Positions 1 to 11,160 of a stretch of DNA of 64,000 bases are shown here, one piece after another (within the stretch, counting starts at the first letter, position 1; the number at the start of each line of letters is the position of its first letter). Both the position numbers and the translations under genes were made by a program. A model generated the notes under the pieces. The model worked only from the letters and a program-made list of their open reading frames with translations, searched no databases and was not told the DNA's origin. The DNA is from Cercis canadensis (taxonomy: Eukaryota > Streptophyta > Magnoliopsida > Fabales > Fabaceae): contig QAOA01007064.1 in the NCBI GenBank assembly GCA_003255065.1, positions 114,543 through 178,542 on the forward strand, in the 5' to 3' direction.

Positions 1-1405
1 ATTAAACCAAATCCCTTATAGAGAATGCAATACAGGACTAATTCGAGGAGTCTATCAGGGAATGCAATGACTAATTAACAACTTCAAGATTATTAACTGG
101 GGATTTTTAAACACAAATTATGTTACCAAATTGTAAATTGCAGAATTAAACAGGGATTAATTCAGTTGATAAAAATGTAACCTAACTAGACATCCATCAA
201 GAATTAGTTTGATTAATCCTAGATTGAACATGATTAATCAAGTCTTAATGTAGCACTGCTAATTGAGTTTAGTCATAACCGAAATCTTTAATTATAACTA
301 AGTGTTCCTACTGAATTATAATTCAGAATTCGATTTAACCACATATATCACTAATCCTTGCAATCACACAGAATTAGTAATTAGTTGTTTAACCTAAAAT
401 CGAACATCAATTAGCACAAAGCTTCTCTAGATTCATGCAACAGATTAAAGATCAATTAATCTAAATTATATTTCATACCTCAACATTCATAAGAACAATA
501 GAAATCTCCATAATCCATATACAAACCAAGGCAATACAGAAATCCATAGAAAAATAGAATTGCATTAAACTTGAATCAAATAAATATAAAATCTCAAAAT
601 CAAACTGAATTCAATTAGGAGTCTAGCTTGGTTACAAAAGTTCTACTCCTCTATGGTCATCAAATCCGAGCTCCAATGGAGAGGGGAAACGCTAGAACAG
701 TAAGTCTCCAGAATGAACAAAAAAGGTAAAGAAAATTGTCTACTAAAAATTATCTAGTCTAGAATATCAAAAACATCTGCCTCCTTAACCTACTTGTAAC
801 CCTATAAATTAATTGCATACTCATATTACCCTTAAGTTAGAATTAATCTCCTGGACCTTAGCTTTAATTGGGCCTAGGATGAGAAAGTTAGGTCCATTTA
901 ACTCTAAACAGTTCTTTAGACCCATAAGTTGACTTCAAGGGGCAATAACATCATCAAAATGCCACATTTTAGAGAAGTGATCTTCATAAGAGTTGAAACT
1001 TTATGTCTTAGCTATCAAATGGTACTAGTGTTAGGTCCAGAAGACACCCACAGTCCAAGTTATGGCCCAATGTCTTCATATGGGTCAGAGTCCAGTGATA
1101 GCATCTCTGCTCTGACTTCTGAACCAAAAATGATCTGTTAAACATCTGAATATCTCAATGAAAGTTGTAGAGAAATCTCTCAGCTTTCCTACAAGGTACG
1201 ATTCAAGATTATTATATGTCTAAAACTCAAGTTATGCTTGAAATACTGAGACAGTGTAAAGTTTCCAATAATGCTGAAAAACACAATTAAGCCCAATTGG
1301 AAGCCAACTAATGAAATGCGGCCCAAGCCCCATCAAATCAGCCCAAAAGAGGTTTAAGAGACTAAAAATAAAGGTTAACTACTATATAAAAATATTATTT
1401 TATCA
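1..1405 (-). mobile_element. Athila-like LTR, entering from the left window edge
   Basis: The right two thirds match, in the same order, the LTR at 1432-2860 and the reverse complement of the LTRs at 11161 and 26233. It ends in TTTTATCA at 1405. On the minus strand this is the LTR start (TGATAAAA), so the LTR lies in minus orientation. The left end lies at or beyond the window edge. It could be a solo LTR or one end of an element to the left; the window cannot tell. Only 26 bases separate it from the next LTR of the same family. No coding capacity is seen. Confidence 0.75.
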
Positions 1406-1431
1406 GTGATGGTGATATGATATGCGCTATT

Positions 1432-2860
1432 TGATGAGCTGCTGAGGCTCTTCAAATTAATGATTTTTAAAGTCGGCTTACCAAAGCTACTTGTAGCATA
1501 AGTCAACACCAAGTCGAACCAAATGATTACTCTAATTAGTGAATCATATTAAGAAACATATAAACAGGGGGGTTTGTTTTGTTCAAGTGATTAACAGAAA
1601 TTAATTATAAGTGGTAAACTTTAAGAAAAACAATCAATCCAAGTCTAACTAATTCTGATTTTAATATAAAACTTAATTTTAGAGAATCCATTCAATTATT
1701 AACCTACTTCTTGGCCTTTAAAATACATCAAGAAGCCTCTCAGTGCTCTATGGATATCCACTAGTTAAGCAACCAGAATTCAGATCAACTAAGACTAAAT
1801 GAATTAAGCACTCATTCAAATCTAGTTTAACCTAAGTCCAGAATCCAGCCAAGGGTAATTAATCCGTCCAAAAGGTTAGAAACATTAATTAACCTTTAAT
1901 TTCCTCTTTTATCACATATAATTAAGCAATCAACTCATGAAAATCCAAATCTGAATTTAAGCAATTCAAACAGAATATTTCAGAGGAAGCAAAAAAGTAG
2001 ATTAACCACTAAATGAATAACAATCAAAGCATAATCTCAGAATTAATAATCAGAACAGCCAAAACCTGGATTGCTTTGAGTATTCAGCCTTTCATGTACA
2101 AGAGGAACCAAGTTTACAAAATATCTAAAGAGAAAACTTAAAGACTAAGAAAACAAGAAAAGTTGTGTAAAATATTTTAATGCCCTAATACCATTTCGGC
2201 TGCCTCCTCTTGAGCATATAAACCTCCAAAAATACATGCACACCTAAACTGCCCTTATGACACACTTATTCCCATGGGCCTTAACTTTCATTGGGCTTTG
2301 GTTTGGGCTCAATTGAATTTGTAATGAAGAAGTTAGGCCGATTTAAGTGCCAACAGGTCTCTAGAACCATCAGTCAACTTCGACAAGAAATAAGACTATC
2401 AAAACTATACAATTTGGTTAACCGGTCTTGATAAAAATTGAAGCTCTTAGTGTTATATTTCCAATGGGACCAATTTCAAGTCCATATGACATATACATAT
2501 CAAGTTATGGTCCAAACACTGTATGTGGGTCAAGATCCTACGATAACATGTCTTCTCTGGCTTCCGAGCTGCATATGACCAGCTAGACATCCAAATTAGA
2601 TTTGGAGCTTTGAATCAAAGTTATAGAGCTTTCTCTTAGCTTTCCTACAAGGTAAGATTCAAAATTATTAGATGTCCAGAATTCAAGTTATGCATGAAAA
2701 ATAGAGAGTGCATAAAATGCCCAGTGTTGCTGAAAAATATATTTAGGCCCAATTGGATCCAAACTCATGAAATGTGGCGCAAGCTCAATCAAATAAGCCC
2801 AAAAGAGGTTTAAGAAGCTAAATATGAGGGTTAACTACTGTATAAAAAGTATATTCATCA
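1432..2860 (-). repeat. Left (3') LTR of the Athila-like element
   Basis: The LTR is 1429 bp. It opens with TGATGAGCTGC and closes with TATATTCATCA on the plus strand, so both ends carry the TGATG/CATCA inverted terminal pair seen in the other LTRs of this family. It shares long stretches with 6701-7369 (same orientation) and with 11161-12554 (opposite orientation). The start is fixed by the match to the right LTR, the end by the adjoining polypurine tract. Confidence 0.85.
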
Positions 2861-3862
2861 AATTCCCCCATACTTAGCTTTTGCACGTCTCGAGCAAACT
2901 AGAATTCCAAAATTAAGAAACGAGAAAAAATAAACAAACTAACTCAAAAATTCCTAATGATATTCAAGAATTGCATAAGTTCAAAAATAAGAAGAGTACT
3001 TAAAAATTCAAGTAAGTCAGAGCATTCATGGAATAAAATTTTTTCACATCCAAAATTAACAATTAAGGTAACTTCAATTGAAAAACATGAGTTAAGAATG
3101 ATAGATTTTAACAAGATATACTCTTAATCTCTCAAGTGTTTAGAAAATAAGTATTTCACTCAATAAAACTCATGAAGAAATGCACTACCATAAACTTGTT
3201 TATCTTATACTTTTTCACTACTCAAACAAATGTATACACAAATCAAGAGGACTTTATTCAAGATTGTATTAGGGCCAAGATAAAGGGTAGGAATAATATG
3301 GATATGACAAGCTAAGTACCCTAAGAGAATAAAAGAGCATTGGAGAGGAATTCAATTAACAAGCATGAAACTTTTCCCAATTTCCAAATATGTAAAACAT
3401 ACTATCTTTTCTTTTCACATATTCCTTCATTTTACTTTCTTTTTTTCACAATTTCCTCTCTTTTCTTTTTTAATGAACCAATTGGCTGTCTTCTGTTTTT
3501 TTTTTCTTTCTTTCTTTCACATCTCACTTTGCACATTGCACAATAATTTTCACCACCTCTACACTTGCATTATTAATTACCCACAAGCATAAGAGTTCCT
3601 CCAAGATAATGAACAAATGATCTCCCATTTCCTAAGGTAAGGTAACAACATGATTTTTCACATAGGTACATAATGAGCTAAAACTAAAAATAGGCAAATA
3701 GGCTCAAGGGGGTAATCAAAGAAAAATAATATAAGGTTGACTATTTGGCAAAGTAGCTAAATCAAGAAAAAATGCCTCAATCATATTCATGTATGCAAGT
3801 GAAAATGTAACTTTAAAAAAAATCAAAACAAGTTCTAGAGTGATCAAAATCTATGAGTGAAA

Positions 3863-4921
3863 ATCACACTAGAAATAAAAGAATGACACAAATGTTAAAT
3901 CTATCCATTAAAAGGCTCAAAATCTCACAAGGCATGTATCTATCAAACTTTAATAACTAATCTAACATCCAAAACCAAACATGGAAAACAAGTTATTCAA
4001 TCATGCTATGAACCTTAAAATGTAATTACTTTAAACTTGCTTTATAAATTTTAAAACATCATTAGAAGGTAATTAAAATAAAAAAAATGATAAAAAAAAC
4101 AGAAAAAATAGTAAGAACAACAAACAGAAAATAGAAAACAGGAAAGTGACACAAAATCGAAAATTAAAACAGAAACAGAAAATTAATCAACTAAATAGCA
4201 AAACAATAAAGCAACTAAACTACACAAAAATTCCTCCCCCACACTTAAATTTTGCATTGCCCTCAATGTAAAAGCTTCAAAAAGTAGCAACATATCTCAA
4301 TTAACATCAAGCAGATAAGAACAAATAAAATAAAAGCGAAAGAAGAAATATCCTGATCAAGTGAGGTAGATGGCATCTTGTAAGTGGACCTNATCACACT
4401 AGAAATAAAAGAATGGCACAAATGCTAAATCTATCCATTAAAAGGCTCAAAATCTCACAAGGCATGTATCTATCAAACTTTAATAACTAATCTAACATCC
4501 AAAACCAAGCATGGAAAACAAGTTATTCAATCATGCTATGAACCTTAAAATGTAATTACTTTAAACTTGCTTTATAAATTTTAAAACATCATTGGAAGGT
4601 AATTAAAATAAAAAAATGATAAAAAAAAACAGAAAAAATAGTAAGAACAACAAACAGAAAATAGAAAACAGGAAAGTGACAAAAAATCGAAAATTAAAAC
4701 AGAAACAGAAAATTAATCAACTAAATAGCAAAACAATAAAGCAACTAAACTACACAAAAATTTCTCCCCCACACTTAAATTTTGCATTGCCCTCAATGTA
4801 AAAGCTTCAAAAAGTAGCAACATATCTCAATTAACATCAAGCAGATAAGGACAAATAAAATAAAAGCGAAAGAAGAAATATCCTGATCAAGTGAGGTAGA
4901 TGGCATCTTGTAAGTGGACCT
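3863..4921. repeat. 529-bp direct duplication meeting at a single N
   Basis: 3863-4391 and 4393-4921 are the same sequence, about 1-2% different by eye, joined by one N at 4392. It lies in the 3' noncoding part of the Athila-like element. A tandem duplication is possible. The N at the exact junction makes two overlapping contigs or two haplotypes laid end to end more likely. Confidence 0.85.
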
Positions 4922-6110
4922 CCTCCACGATGTTTGCAACAAGCAAAGTAAGATATCCGGGTCAAAGACCATTCTCACAAAGCCCTTAAAAGACAAAACA
5001 AAACTGAAAATCTTATAAATAAAATAAAAGCATAAAAATATATAAGGAAATAAAAGAAACTTTCTAAACAAAAAGAAATTTGGCAGATGGTGGTGGTGTT
5101 CAACCCATGGAACACCCATATTCTTCCTACCGATATCAAGTGCACAATCAACATAAGGTGATGTCAAAATAGGAAAGGGTATAGAGTTAATCATAGAAAC
5201 CGTGTCAAGTTCGCATTGAGTTATCCCTTGAGATTTTTCTTCAAAATCTGTAGAACCAGATTCACTAGAATCTTCATCTCTCAAGAATGCAGAAATCTCG
5301 ACACACACAACACATGACATATCACCATCACAATCAGCATATGAGTGACACTGAACAAAATCCTCTAAACCCACAAAATCAGGGAAGTCAGCACATAATT
5401 CCTCATACATATCTCCAATTAGAGCATCAATCACATTAGTATGAAAAATAGAACTAGGGACAGCTTTCTCTGCTGGATGTGGCTCGCTTGTAAGCTTGCT
5501 TACAAGTTGAGGTTCAGTTGGTTCTGGCATAGATTTTTCAGACCTCAGCATAATAGCACTCTGGGACTGTAGTTGATTCACTGAGGATGCCAATTGTCCA
5601 ATCTAGAACTCTAAATTTTGCATGGTGGCCTCTGTCATCTGCTGGAACTAAATGTTATAAGTGGCCATCTGTTTCAGCAAGTCCTCAAGTGAAGGTTCAG
5701 GTTTTGTGTCTGATGGACTCTGTTGTTGCATAGGCTGTTGGAATGGTTGCCTATATTGCTGTGGTGGAGCTGCATTGTCATATATCAGACTGGGATGATC
5801 TCTCCAACCAGGGTTATAGGTGTTGAAGTATGGGTCATATGTAGGCTGCTGCTGCTGAGGTTGGTATGGTGATTTTCTAGAAAAGATACCGGCTGCAGCT
5901 ACAAAGGAATCTTGAAATCCATAAACATCATCCTGAAGTGTAGGGCATGCATTGGTGGGATGAGAGGTGCAAGCACATATGCCACAAAATTAGATTGGTT
6001 GCATGGCTGGTTCAAGTGCTTGTTGTCCTACTGCCAATTGTCTCACCAAAGATGTCAATTCATCAAGTCTATGATCCATCATCTGTTTGTCAGAAAGTGA
6101 TGCAATAACC
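4793..6110 (-). pseudogene. Gag C-terminus and gag-pol linker remnant of the Athila-like element
   Basis: On the minus strand, 5594-6110 encodes a glutamine-rich, proline-rich tract with PTYDP and a KPEPSLEDLL motif. The same arrangement sits in the Athila-like gag at 33777-34260 (KPEPSLEDLV). The open stretch that follows (4793-5593; its first codon is TTG, so it is not a real start) is acidic and includes DFEEKSQGI, close to a motif in the 1009-codon ORF at 57092-60121. Its last 80 or so residues are translated noncoding sequence. Fossil, broken. Confidence 0.6.
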
Positions 6111-6678
6111 TCTTTGACTCTTTTAGTAGTAGGGAAACTTAGTATGCACCATGAACAAAAAGTGACAGAACAACAAAATACACCAAAACACACAACAAAA
6201 TACAAAATCACACAAAAAGTGACAAAAAATAGCAAAAAGTAACAAAATTAAACTAAAAGATAAACACACAAAATGCACAAAACAAAGGCAAAAACATAAC
6301 AAAATAATTTTAATTAAGGTATTTACACATTTTTAAAAATTATGAGACCACCACAACTTGAAAACTAGATGAAAATGGAAGTCAAAATTCAAATAAAAAA
6401 TATTAAACAATTAAAAAAATGGTTATAACAATAGAATTTGGCCAAAATAAGGGGGGCTCACTGCAATTGTAGCGAGTTATGTTTACTAGGTCGTTTTTCT
6501 TCAATTGACCAATTTTCAGGTCATTCTGGGCTTAAAAATTTGTACTGAATTTTCTGAAAAATTAGCCTAAAATCACCCTTTTTCATAAAAAACTACCAAG
6601 ATAAAACAACAAATGGGGGTTTATGAAGGGTTAGCAGTCAAGTACACTCCTAATAAGATTGATCAAAACTAGAATAAT

Positions 6679-6695
6679 CCCCGGCAATGGCGCCA
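6679..6695 (-). promoter_or_regulatory. Primer-binding site, tRNA-Asp type
   Basis: The plus strand reads CCCCGGCAATGGCGCCA, one base different from the 3' end of plant tRNA-Asp (GTC). The minus strand is therefore the primer-binding site for reverse transcription. It lies five bases from the LTR start at 6701. tRNA-Asp priming is known for the Athila lineage. Confidence 0.85.
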
Positions 6696-6700
6696 AAATT

Positions 6701-7369
6701 TGATGAGCTGCCGAGGCTCTTCAAATTAGTGATTTTTAAAGTCAGTTTACCAAAGCTACTTGTAGCATAAGGCAACATCAATTCGAACCAAAGGATTACT
6801 TTAAGTAGTGAATCATATTAAGAAACATATAAACAGGGGGGTTTGTTTTGTTCAAGTGATTAACAGAAATTAATTATAAGTGGTAAACCTTAAGGAAAAC
6901 AACCAATCCAAGAAGCCTTTCAGTGCTCTATGAATATCCACTGGTTAAGCAACCAGAATTCGGATCAACTAAGACTAAATAAATTAAACACTCATTCAAA
7001 TCTAGTTTAACGTAAGTCCAGAATCCAGCCAAGGGTAATTAATCCGTCCAAAAGCTTAGAAACATTAATTAACATTTAATTTCCTCTTTTATCACATGTA
7101 ATTAAGCAATCAACACATGAAAATCCAAATCCGAATTTAAGCAATTCAAACAGAATATTTCAGAGGAAGTAAAAAAGTAGATTAACCACTAAATGAATAA
7201 CAATCAAAGCATAATCTCAGAATTAATAATCAGAACAGTCAAAACCTGGATTGATTTGAGTATTCAGCCTTCCATGAACAAGAGGAACCAAGTTTACAAA
7301 ATATCTAGATAGAAAACTTAAAGACTAAGAAAACAAGAAAAGCTGTGTAAAATATCCTAATGCCCTAAT
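6701..7369 (-). repeat. Right (5') LTR of the Athila-like element, partial
   Basis: Starts TGATGAGCTGCC next to the primer site and matches the left LTR over its length, with small differences. The match stops near 7369, where sequence of opposite orientation begins. No target-site duplication can be scored because the outer LTR end is not present. Confidence 0.8.
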
Positions 7370-7475
7370 AACTTAGTAGTGCTGCATTAAGACTTAATCA
7401 CTCATGTTAATCTAGGATGAATCAAACTGATTTTTGATGGATGTCTAGCTAGGTTTTAGGTCATGTAGTGTCTAG
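7370..7475 (+). mobile_element. Inverted scrap of Athila-like LTR
   Basis: This stretch is the reverse complement of about 170-265 in the LTR at the left window edge, including the complement of the CATCCATCAAGAATTAGTTT segment. It joins a minus-orientation LTR (ending 7369) to a plus-orientation pol fragment (from about 7476). It marks a rearrangement breakpoint between two copies of one family. Confidence 0.6.
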
Positions 7476-8331
7476 CAAGAGAATTAAGGTAGATCCTACG
7501 AAAATATATGTCATTACCTATTTACCTTACCCCACATGCGTGCGGGGAATTCGTTCTTTTCTTGGACATGCAGGTTTCTTTAGGTGTTTTATTAGAGATT
7601 TTAGCCAGATAGCCTTTCCTCTATTCAACCTTCTGTAAAAAAGATGTGGAGTTTCTATTTGACTAGAAATGCAAGGAAGCCTTCAATCATCTGAAGCAAG
7701 CTTTGACTAGTACCCATATCATTCAACCACCTGACTGGACACTCCCGTTTGAGCTTATGTGTGATGCTTCTAACTATGCATTGAAAGCTGTCTTGGCATA
7801 GAGAATGACAAAAGTCTCCCATGCGATCTACTATGATTCGAGAAATTTGGATGCTGCTTAAGCAAATTACACAACTATAAAAAAAGAACTTTTAGCTATT
7901 GTGTTTGCATTTGATAAGTTCATATCATATTTGCTTGATTCTAAGGTTGTGGTGTTTTCTAATCATATAGCTTTGAAGTTTCTTTTGAAAAAACCTAATG
8001 CTAAGCCACGATTGATTAGGTGGACGACGCTACTCCAAGAGTTTGACATCGAGATCCGAGATAAGAGTGAAACAAACAACCTGGTGGCTGATCACCTGAG
8101 CAGGATTGAGAGAGCCTCAAATCCCCTTCCCATCCATAACTTTTTTCTTGATGAGTAGCTTTTATAGCTGCAAGGTAAGATCACCTCTCCTTGGTTTGTA
8201 GATATGGTAAATTTCTTGGTTGTTGGTGTTTTTTCTACCTGTTTTACTAGGGCTTAGAATGATAAAATGAGAAGTGAGTCTAAGTATTATGTGTGGGATG
8301 ATTCCTACCTCTTGAGGTTTTGTAATGACCA
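7476..8331 (+). pseudogene. Athila-like pol fragment: end of reverse transcriptase and RNase H
   Basis: The plus-strand translation shows LPYPTCV followed by RSFLGHAGF, the typical end of a Ty3/gypsy reverse transcriptase. Next come the RNase H segments ending in [30 protein letters not shown] and NLVADHLSRIE (clearest part 7901-8158), then YYVWDD. The same blocks occur on the minus strand at 30850-31602 in the element at 26999-37257. Fossil, broken in several places. It is cut off at 8331 by a gag fragment of opposite orientation. Confidence 0.8.
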
Positions 8332-9251
8332 AGTTAATTGTCTAGTTGCACTGGTGGCATGGCTAGTTGTTGATGTTGCCCCATGGTTAATTGTCTCACC
8401 AATAAGGTTAACTTATCAAGCCTATGTTCCATCCTCTGTTGGTCAGCAGGGAGCACATTAACCTCATTGACCCCTCTATTGGCAGAATGCATCCTAGTGC
8501 CAAATTGTTTGGAATTGACAGCCATATTAGAAATCAAATCCCTAGCTGCAGTAGGTGTCTTATCCACCAATGCTCTTCCACTAGCAGAATCAATATTGCT
8601 CCTCTCCATAGGCATTAGACCCTCATAAAAATATTGAATTAAGAGTTGGTCACTAATCTGATAGTGGGGACAACTTGAGCACAACCTATTAAACCTTTTC
8701 CAGTATTCATACAAGGTCTCTCTTAGAAGCTGCCTTATACCACAAATATCCTTTCTAATTGCAGTAGTCCTAGAGGCAGGGTAAAACTTCTCCAAAAAGA
8801 GTCTCTTCATCCCATTCCAATTTGTCACTGAGCCTTGTGAGAGATAGTAGAGCCAATCCTTTACAGCATTCGCAAGAGAAAAAGGAAATGCCCTCAATTT
8901 AATGTCCTCCTCAGAAACTCCTTATCGCTTCATTGTTGAACAAACCACATGGAATTCCTTCAAGTGCTTATGGGGATCCTCACCTGCAAGACCATGAAAT
9001 CTAGGCAACAAGTGTATCAATCCGGACTTGAGTTCAAAAGAAGCATCTAACTCAGGGTATTGGATGCCTAAAGGTTGGTATGTCACATTTGGGACAGCAA
9101 GCTCCTTAAGAGTCCTAGGTCTAACATGCATATCATTATGTCCAACCCTATTGGCAGCATCATTAACATTATGATCTATGTTATGCTCAGTCATGTTATC
9201 AACAGAATTAATCACATGATTAGTAACAGGATTAATGACTACTCTTCTCAT
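8332..9251 (-). pseudogene. Athila-like gag fragment
   Basis: Two adjacent minus-strand open stretches (8922-9251 and 8334-8897) encode gag. The N-terminal part is rich in Asn and His, with RPRTLKELAVP, QPLGIQYP and a FHGLAGEDPHKHLKEF block. The capsid part has KDWLYYL, LEKFYPASRT, ETLYEYWKRFNRLC and DQLLIQYFYEGL. These are the standard retrotransposon gag (capsid) blocks of Athila. The same blocks appear at 34233-35118. Capsid genes of this lineage package the element RNA in the cytoplasm. Fossil, with a few breaks. Confidence 0.85.
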
Positions 9252-10201
9252 AGATTGTCTATTTCAGCTATAAAATGTTTGATCAATCTCACAATCAAAA
9301 TCACCTAAATCACTGCAAGAAGACCTAGTCATAAATCATGCACATCTAGTGGCAAAATGCTAAAACACACTAAAACAGAATTACCACTCACAGGGTGACA
9401 GAATTGCACTAAAATGGAAACACATAAAATGCACTAAACAAAGGCAAAAAGAGACCAAAATAATACTAGTTGATCCATCTAAATATTTTTTTAAAATTTT
9501 TCTACCACCACAGGGTGAAAGCTGAGACTAAATAGAACTCAAAAATCAAATAAAAAAATTTTAAAAATGGAAAAGTGGTCAAAATAGTGAAATTTGGCTT
9601 AAAAAACGTAGACCTCACAATATTGACTATTGATTGTTGGCCCATTTTCCTTCAACTGACCAAGTTTCAGGTCAATCGGAGTAAAAATTTTTGGCCGGAA
9701 CNCTAGACTAATAAGTTATTTTCGACAGGCAAGAAGACTATCTTAACTTCATAATTTGTTGAACCAGCCTTCATAAAAATTAAAGCCCTATGCCTTAACT
9801 TTCCAATGGGACCATTTTCAAGTCCATAAGATATGTACAACACAAGTTATGGTCCAAACACTGCATGCGGGTTAGGATCCAGCGGCAGCAACTATACTCT
9901 GACTTCAGGGTTAAATTTGACTCACTGAACGTTTAAATTGGCCTTGGAGGTCTGAATGAAAGTTGTATATAATCCGCTTAGCTTTCCTACAATACAAGAA
10001 TCACAATTTTTAGACATACAAAACTAAAGATATACCCGAAATACAGAGTAGTGTCAAAACCTTAATAATGCTGAAAAACACACTTAAGCCCAATTTGAAC
10101 TTAATTAATGAAATATGACCCAAGCCCAATTAAATAAGCCCAAAATAGGATTAAGATGTTAAAAATAGGGATTAATTAATATATAAAAATATTGTTCATC
10201 A
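8332..10201 (-). mobile_element. 5' part of a minus-strand Athila-like element: gag, leader, LTR end
   Basis: Reading the minus strand from right to left: an LTR part (9703-10201, ending TTCATCA on plus), a noncoding leader (9252-9701) and gag (8332-9251). The leader contains the TTGGCCCATTTTCCTTCAACTGACC segment shared, with small changes, with 35440-35470. A single N at 9702 lies where the primer site and the rest of the LTR would be expected, so the assembly may be incomplete there. Fossil, broken. Confidence 0.7.
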
Positions 10202-11160
10202 CTTTGATTCTTTTTTAGGCTACATTTTCACTTGCATACATAAACATGATTATGACATTCTTTCTTGATTTAACTACTTTGTCAAATAGCCAACTTTACA
10301 TCATCTCCCTTTAATTAACCCCCTTGAGCCTATTTACATATCCTTTGTCTTAGCTCATTATATGCGTATGTGAAAAATCATGTTTTCACCTTACCTTAGA
10401 GAATGGGAGAGCATTGATTCATTTTTATTAGAGGAGTCATTGTGTTTGTGGGCAACTAATAGTACAAGTGTGGAGGTTATGCAATTTGATGTGCAATTTG
10501 CAAAGTGTTTGATGGGAGAAAGAAAAAAGAGCCAACTGGTTTAAAAATTAAAACAAAAAATAGAAGAAAAAAAATAAATGTAGGAAGGTTGTGAAATAAA
10601 AGAAGTAAGAAGAATATGTTTTACATACTTGGAATTTGGCAAAATTTTCATGCTTGTCATTTGAGTTATTCCCAAATTCTCTTTTATTCTCTTAGGGTAT
10701 TTAGCTTGTTATATCCATATTGTTCCCTTACCTTCGCCCTATTACAACCTTGAATAAAGTTCTCTTGATTTGTGTGTCCATGTGCTTGAGTAGTGGAGAA
10801 GTAGAAGATAAGCAAACTTATGGTAGTGCATTTCTTCATGGGTTTAATTGAGTGAAATACCTACCTTCCAAACACTTGAGGGATTGAGAGTATATTTTGT
10901 GAGGATCTATCATTATTGACTCATACTATTTAATTGAAGCTACCTTTTTTGTTGGTTTGGGATGTGAAGAGATTTTATCTCATGAACATTTTAACTCCCT
11001 TAAATCTTTGATTGCTCTTCTTGTTTGTGAACTTTTACATTTCTTAAATATCATTAGGAAGAGTGAGTCTTTAGCTTTTGAGTTTGTTTGTTTTTCCTTG
11101 TTTTCTAGTGTTGAAGTTCTAGTTTACCCAAGATGTGCAAAAGCTGAGTGTGGAAAAATT
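10202..11160 (+). mobile_element. 3' noncoding region of a plus-strand Athila-like element
   Basis: This is the reverse complement of the 3' noncoding part of the element at 1432-7369 (about 2861-3840), for example the ACATTTTCACTTGCATACAT segment. It ends in GTGTGGAAAAATT directly before the LTR at 11161, so it is the polypurine side of a plus-strand copy. No supported coding sequence: the open stretch at 10957-11163 is chance, since its mirror image in the sister copy is not conserved as protein. Confidence 0.65.

Larger units (their letters stand above)
1432..7369 (-). mobile_element. Athila-like Ty3/gypsy element without a pol region (fossil)
   Basis: A minus-strand Ty3/gypsy element bounded by an LTR at 1432-2860 and a partial matching LTR at 6701-7369. 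A primer-site complement to plant tRNA-Asp (6679-6695) abuts the right LTR, and a polypurine tract (complement of AATTCCCCC, 2861-2869) abuts the left one. Gag C-terminal sequence lies at about 5594-6110 on the minus strand and runs into a linker at 4793-5593. From there the sequence passes straight into 3' noncoding sequence; no reverse transcriptase or integrase is visible. It is broken, with several breaks, and looks like a non-autonomous derivative. A 529-bp duplication around an N inflates its length. Confidence 0.8.

Noticed and set aside
3340-3592. Two overlapping Phe-rich plus-strand open stretches
   Set aside because: T-rich sequence of the element's 3' noncoding region, opposite to the element's coding strand, with no conserved counterpart.
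4616-4801. 61-codon Lys/Asn-rich open stretch
   Set aside because: A-rich noncoding DNA read as Lys and Asn; it lies in a duplicated 3' noncoding region of a retrotransposon and has no motif.
8267-8461. Plus-strand open stretch spanning 8331 as one protein
   Set aside because: Its first part is RNase H-side pol sequence and the rest is the wrong strand of a gag gene; it only bridges a rearrangement.
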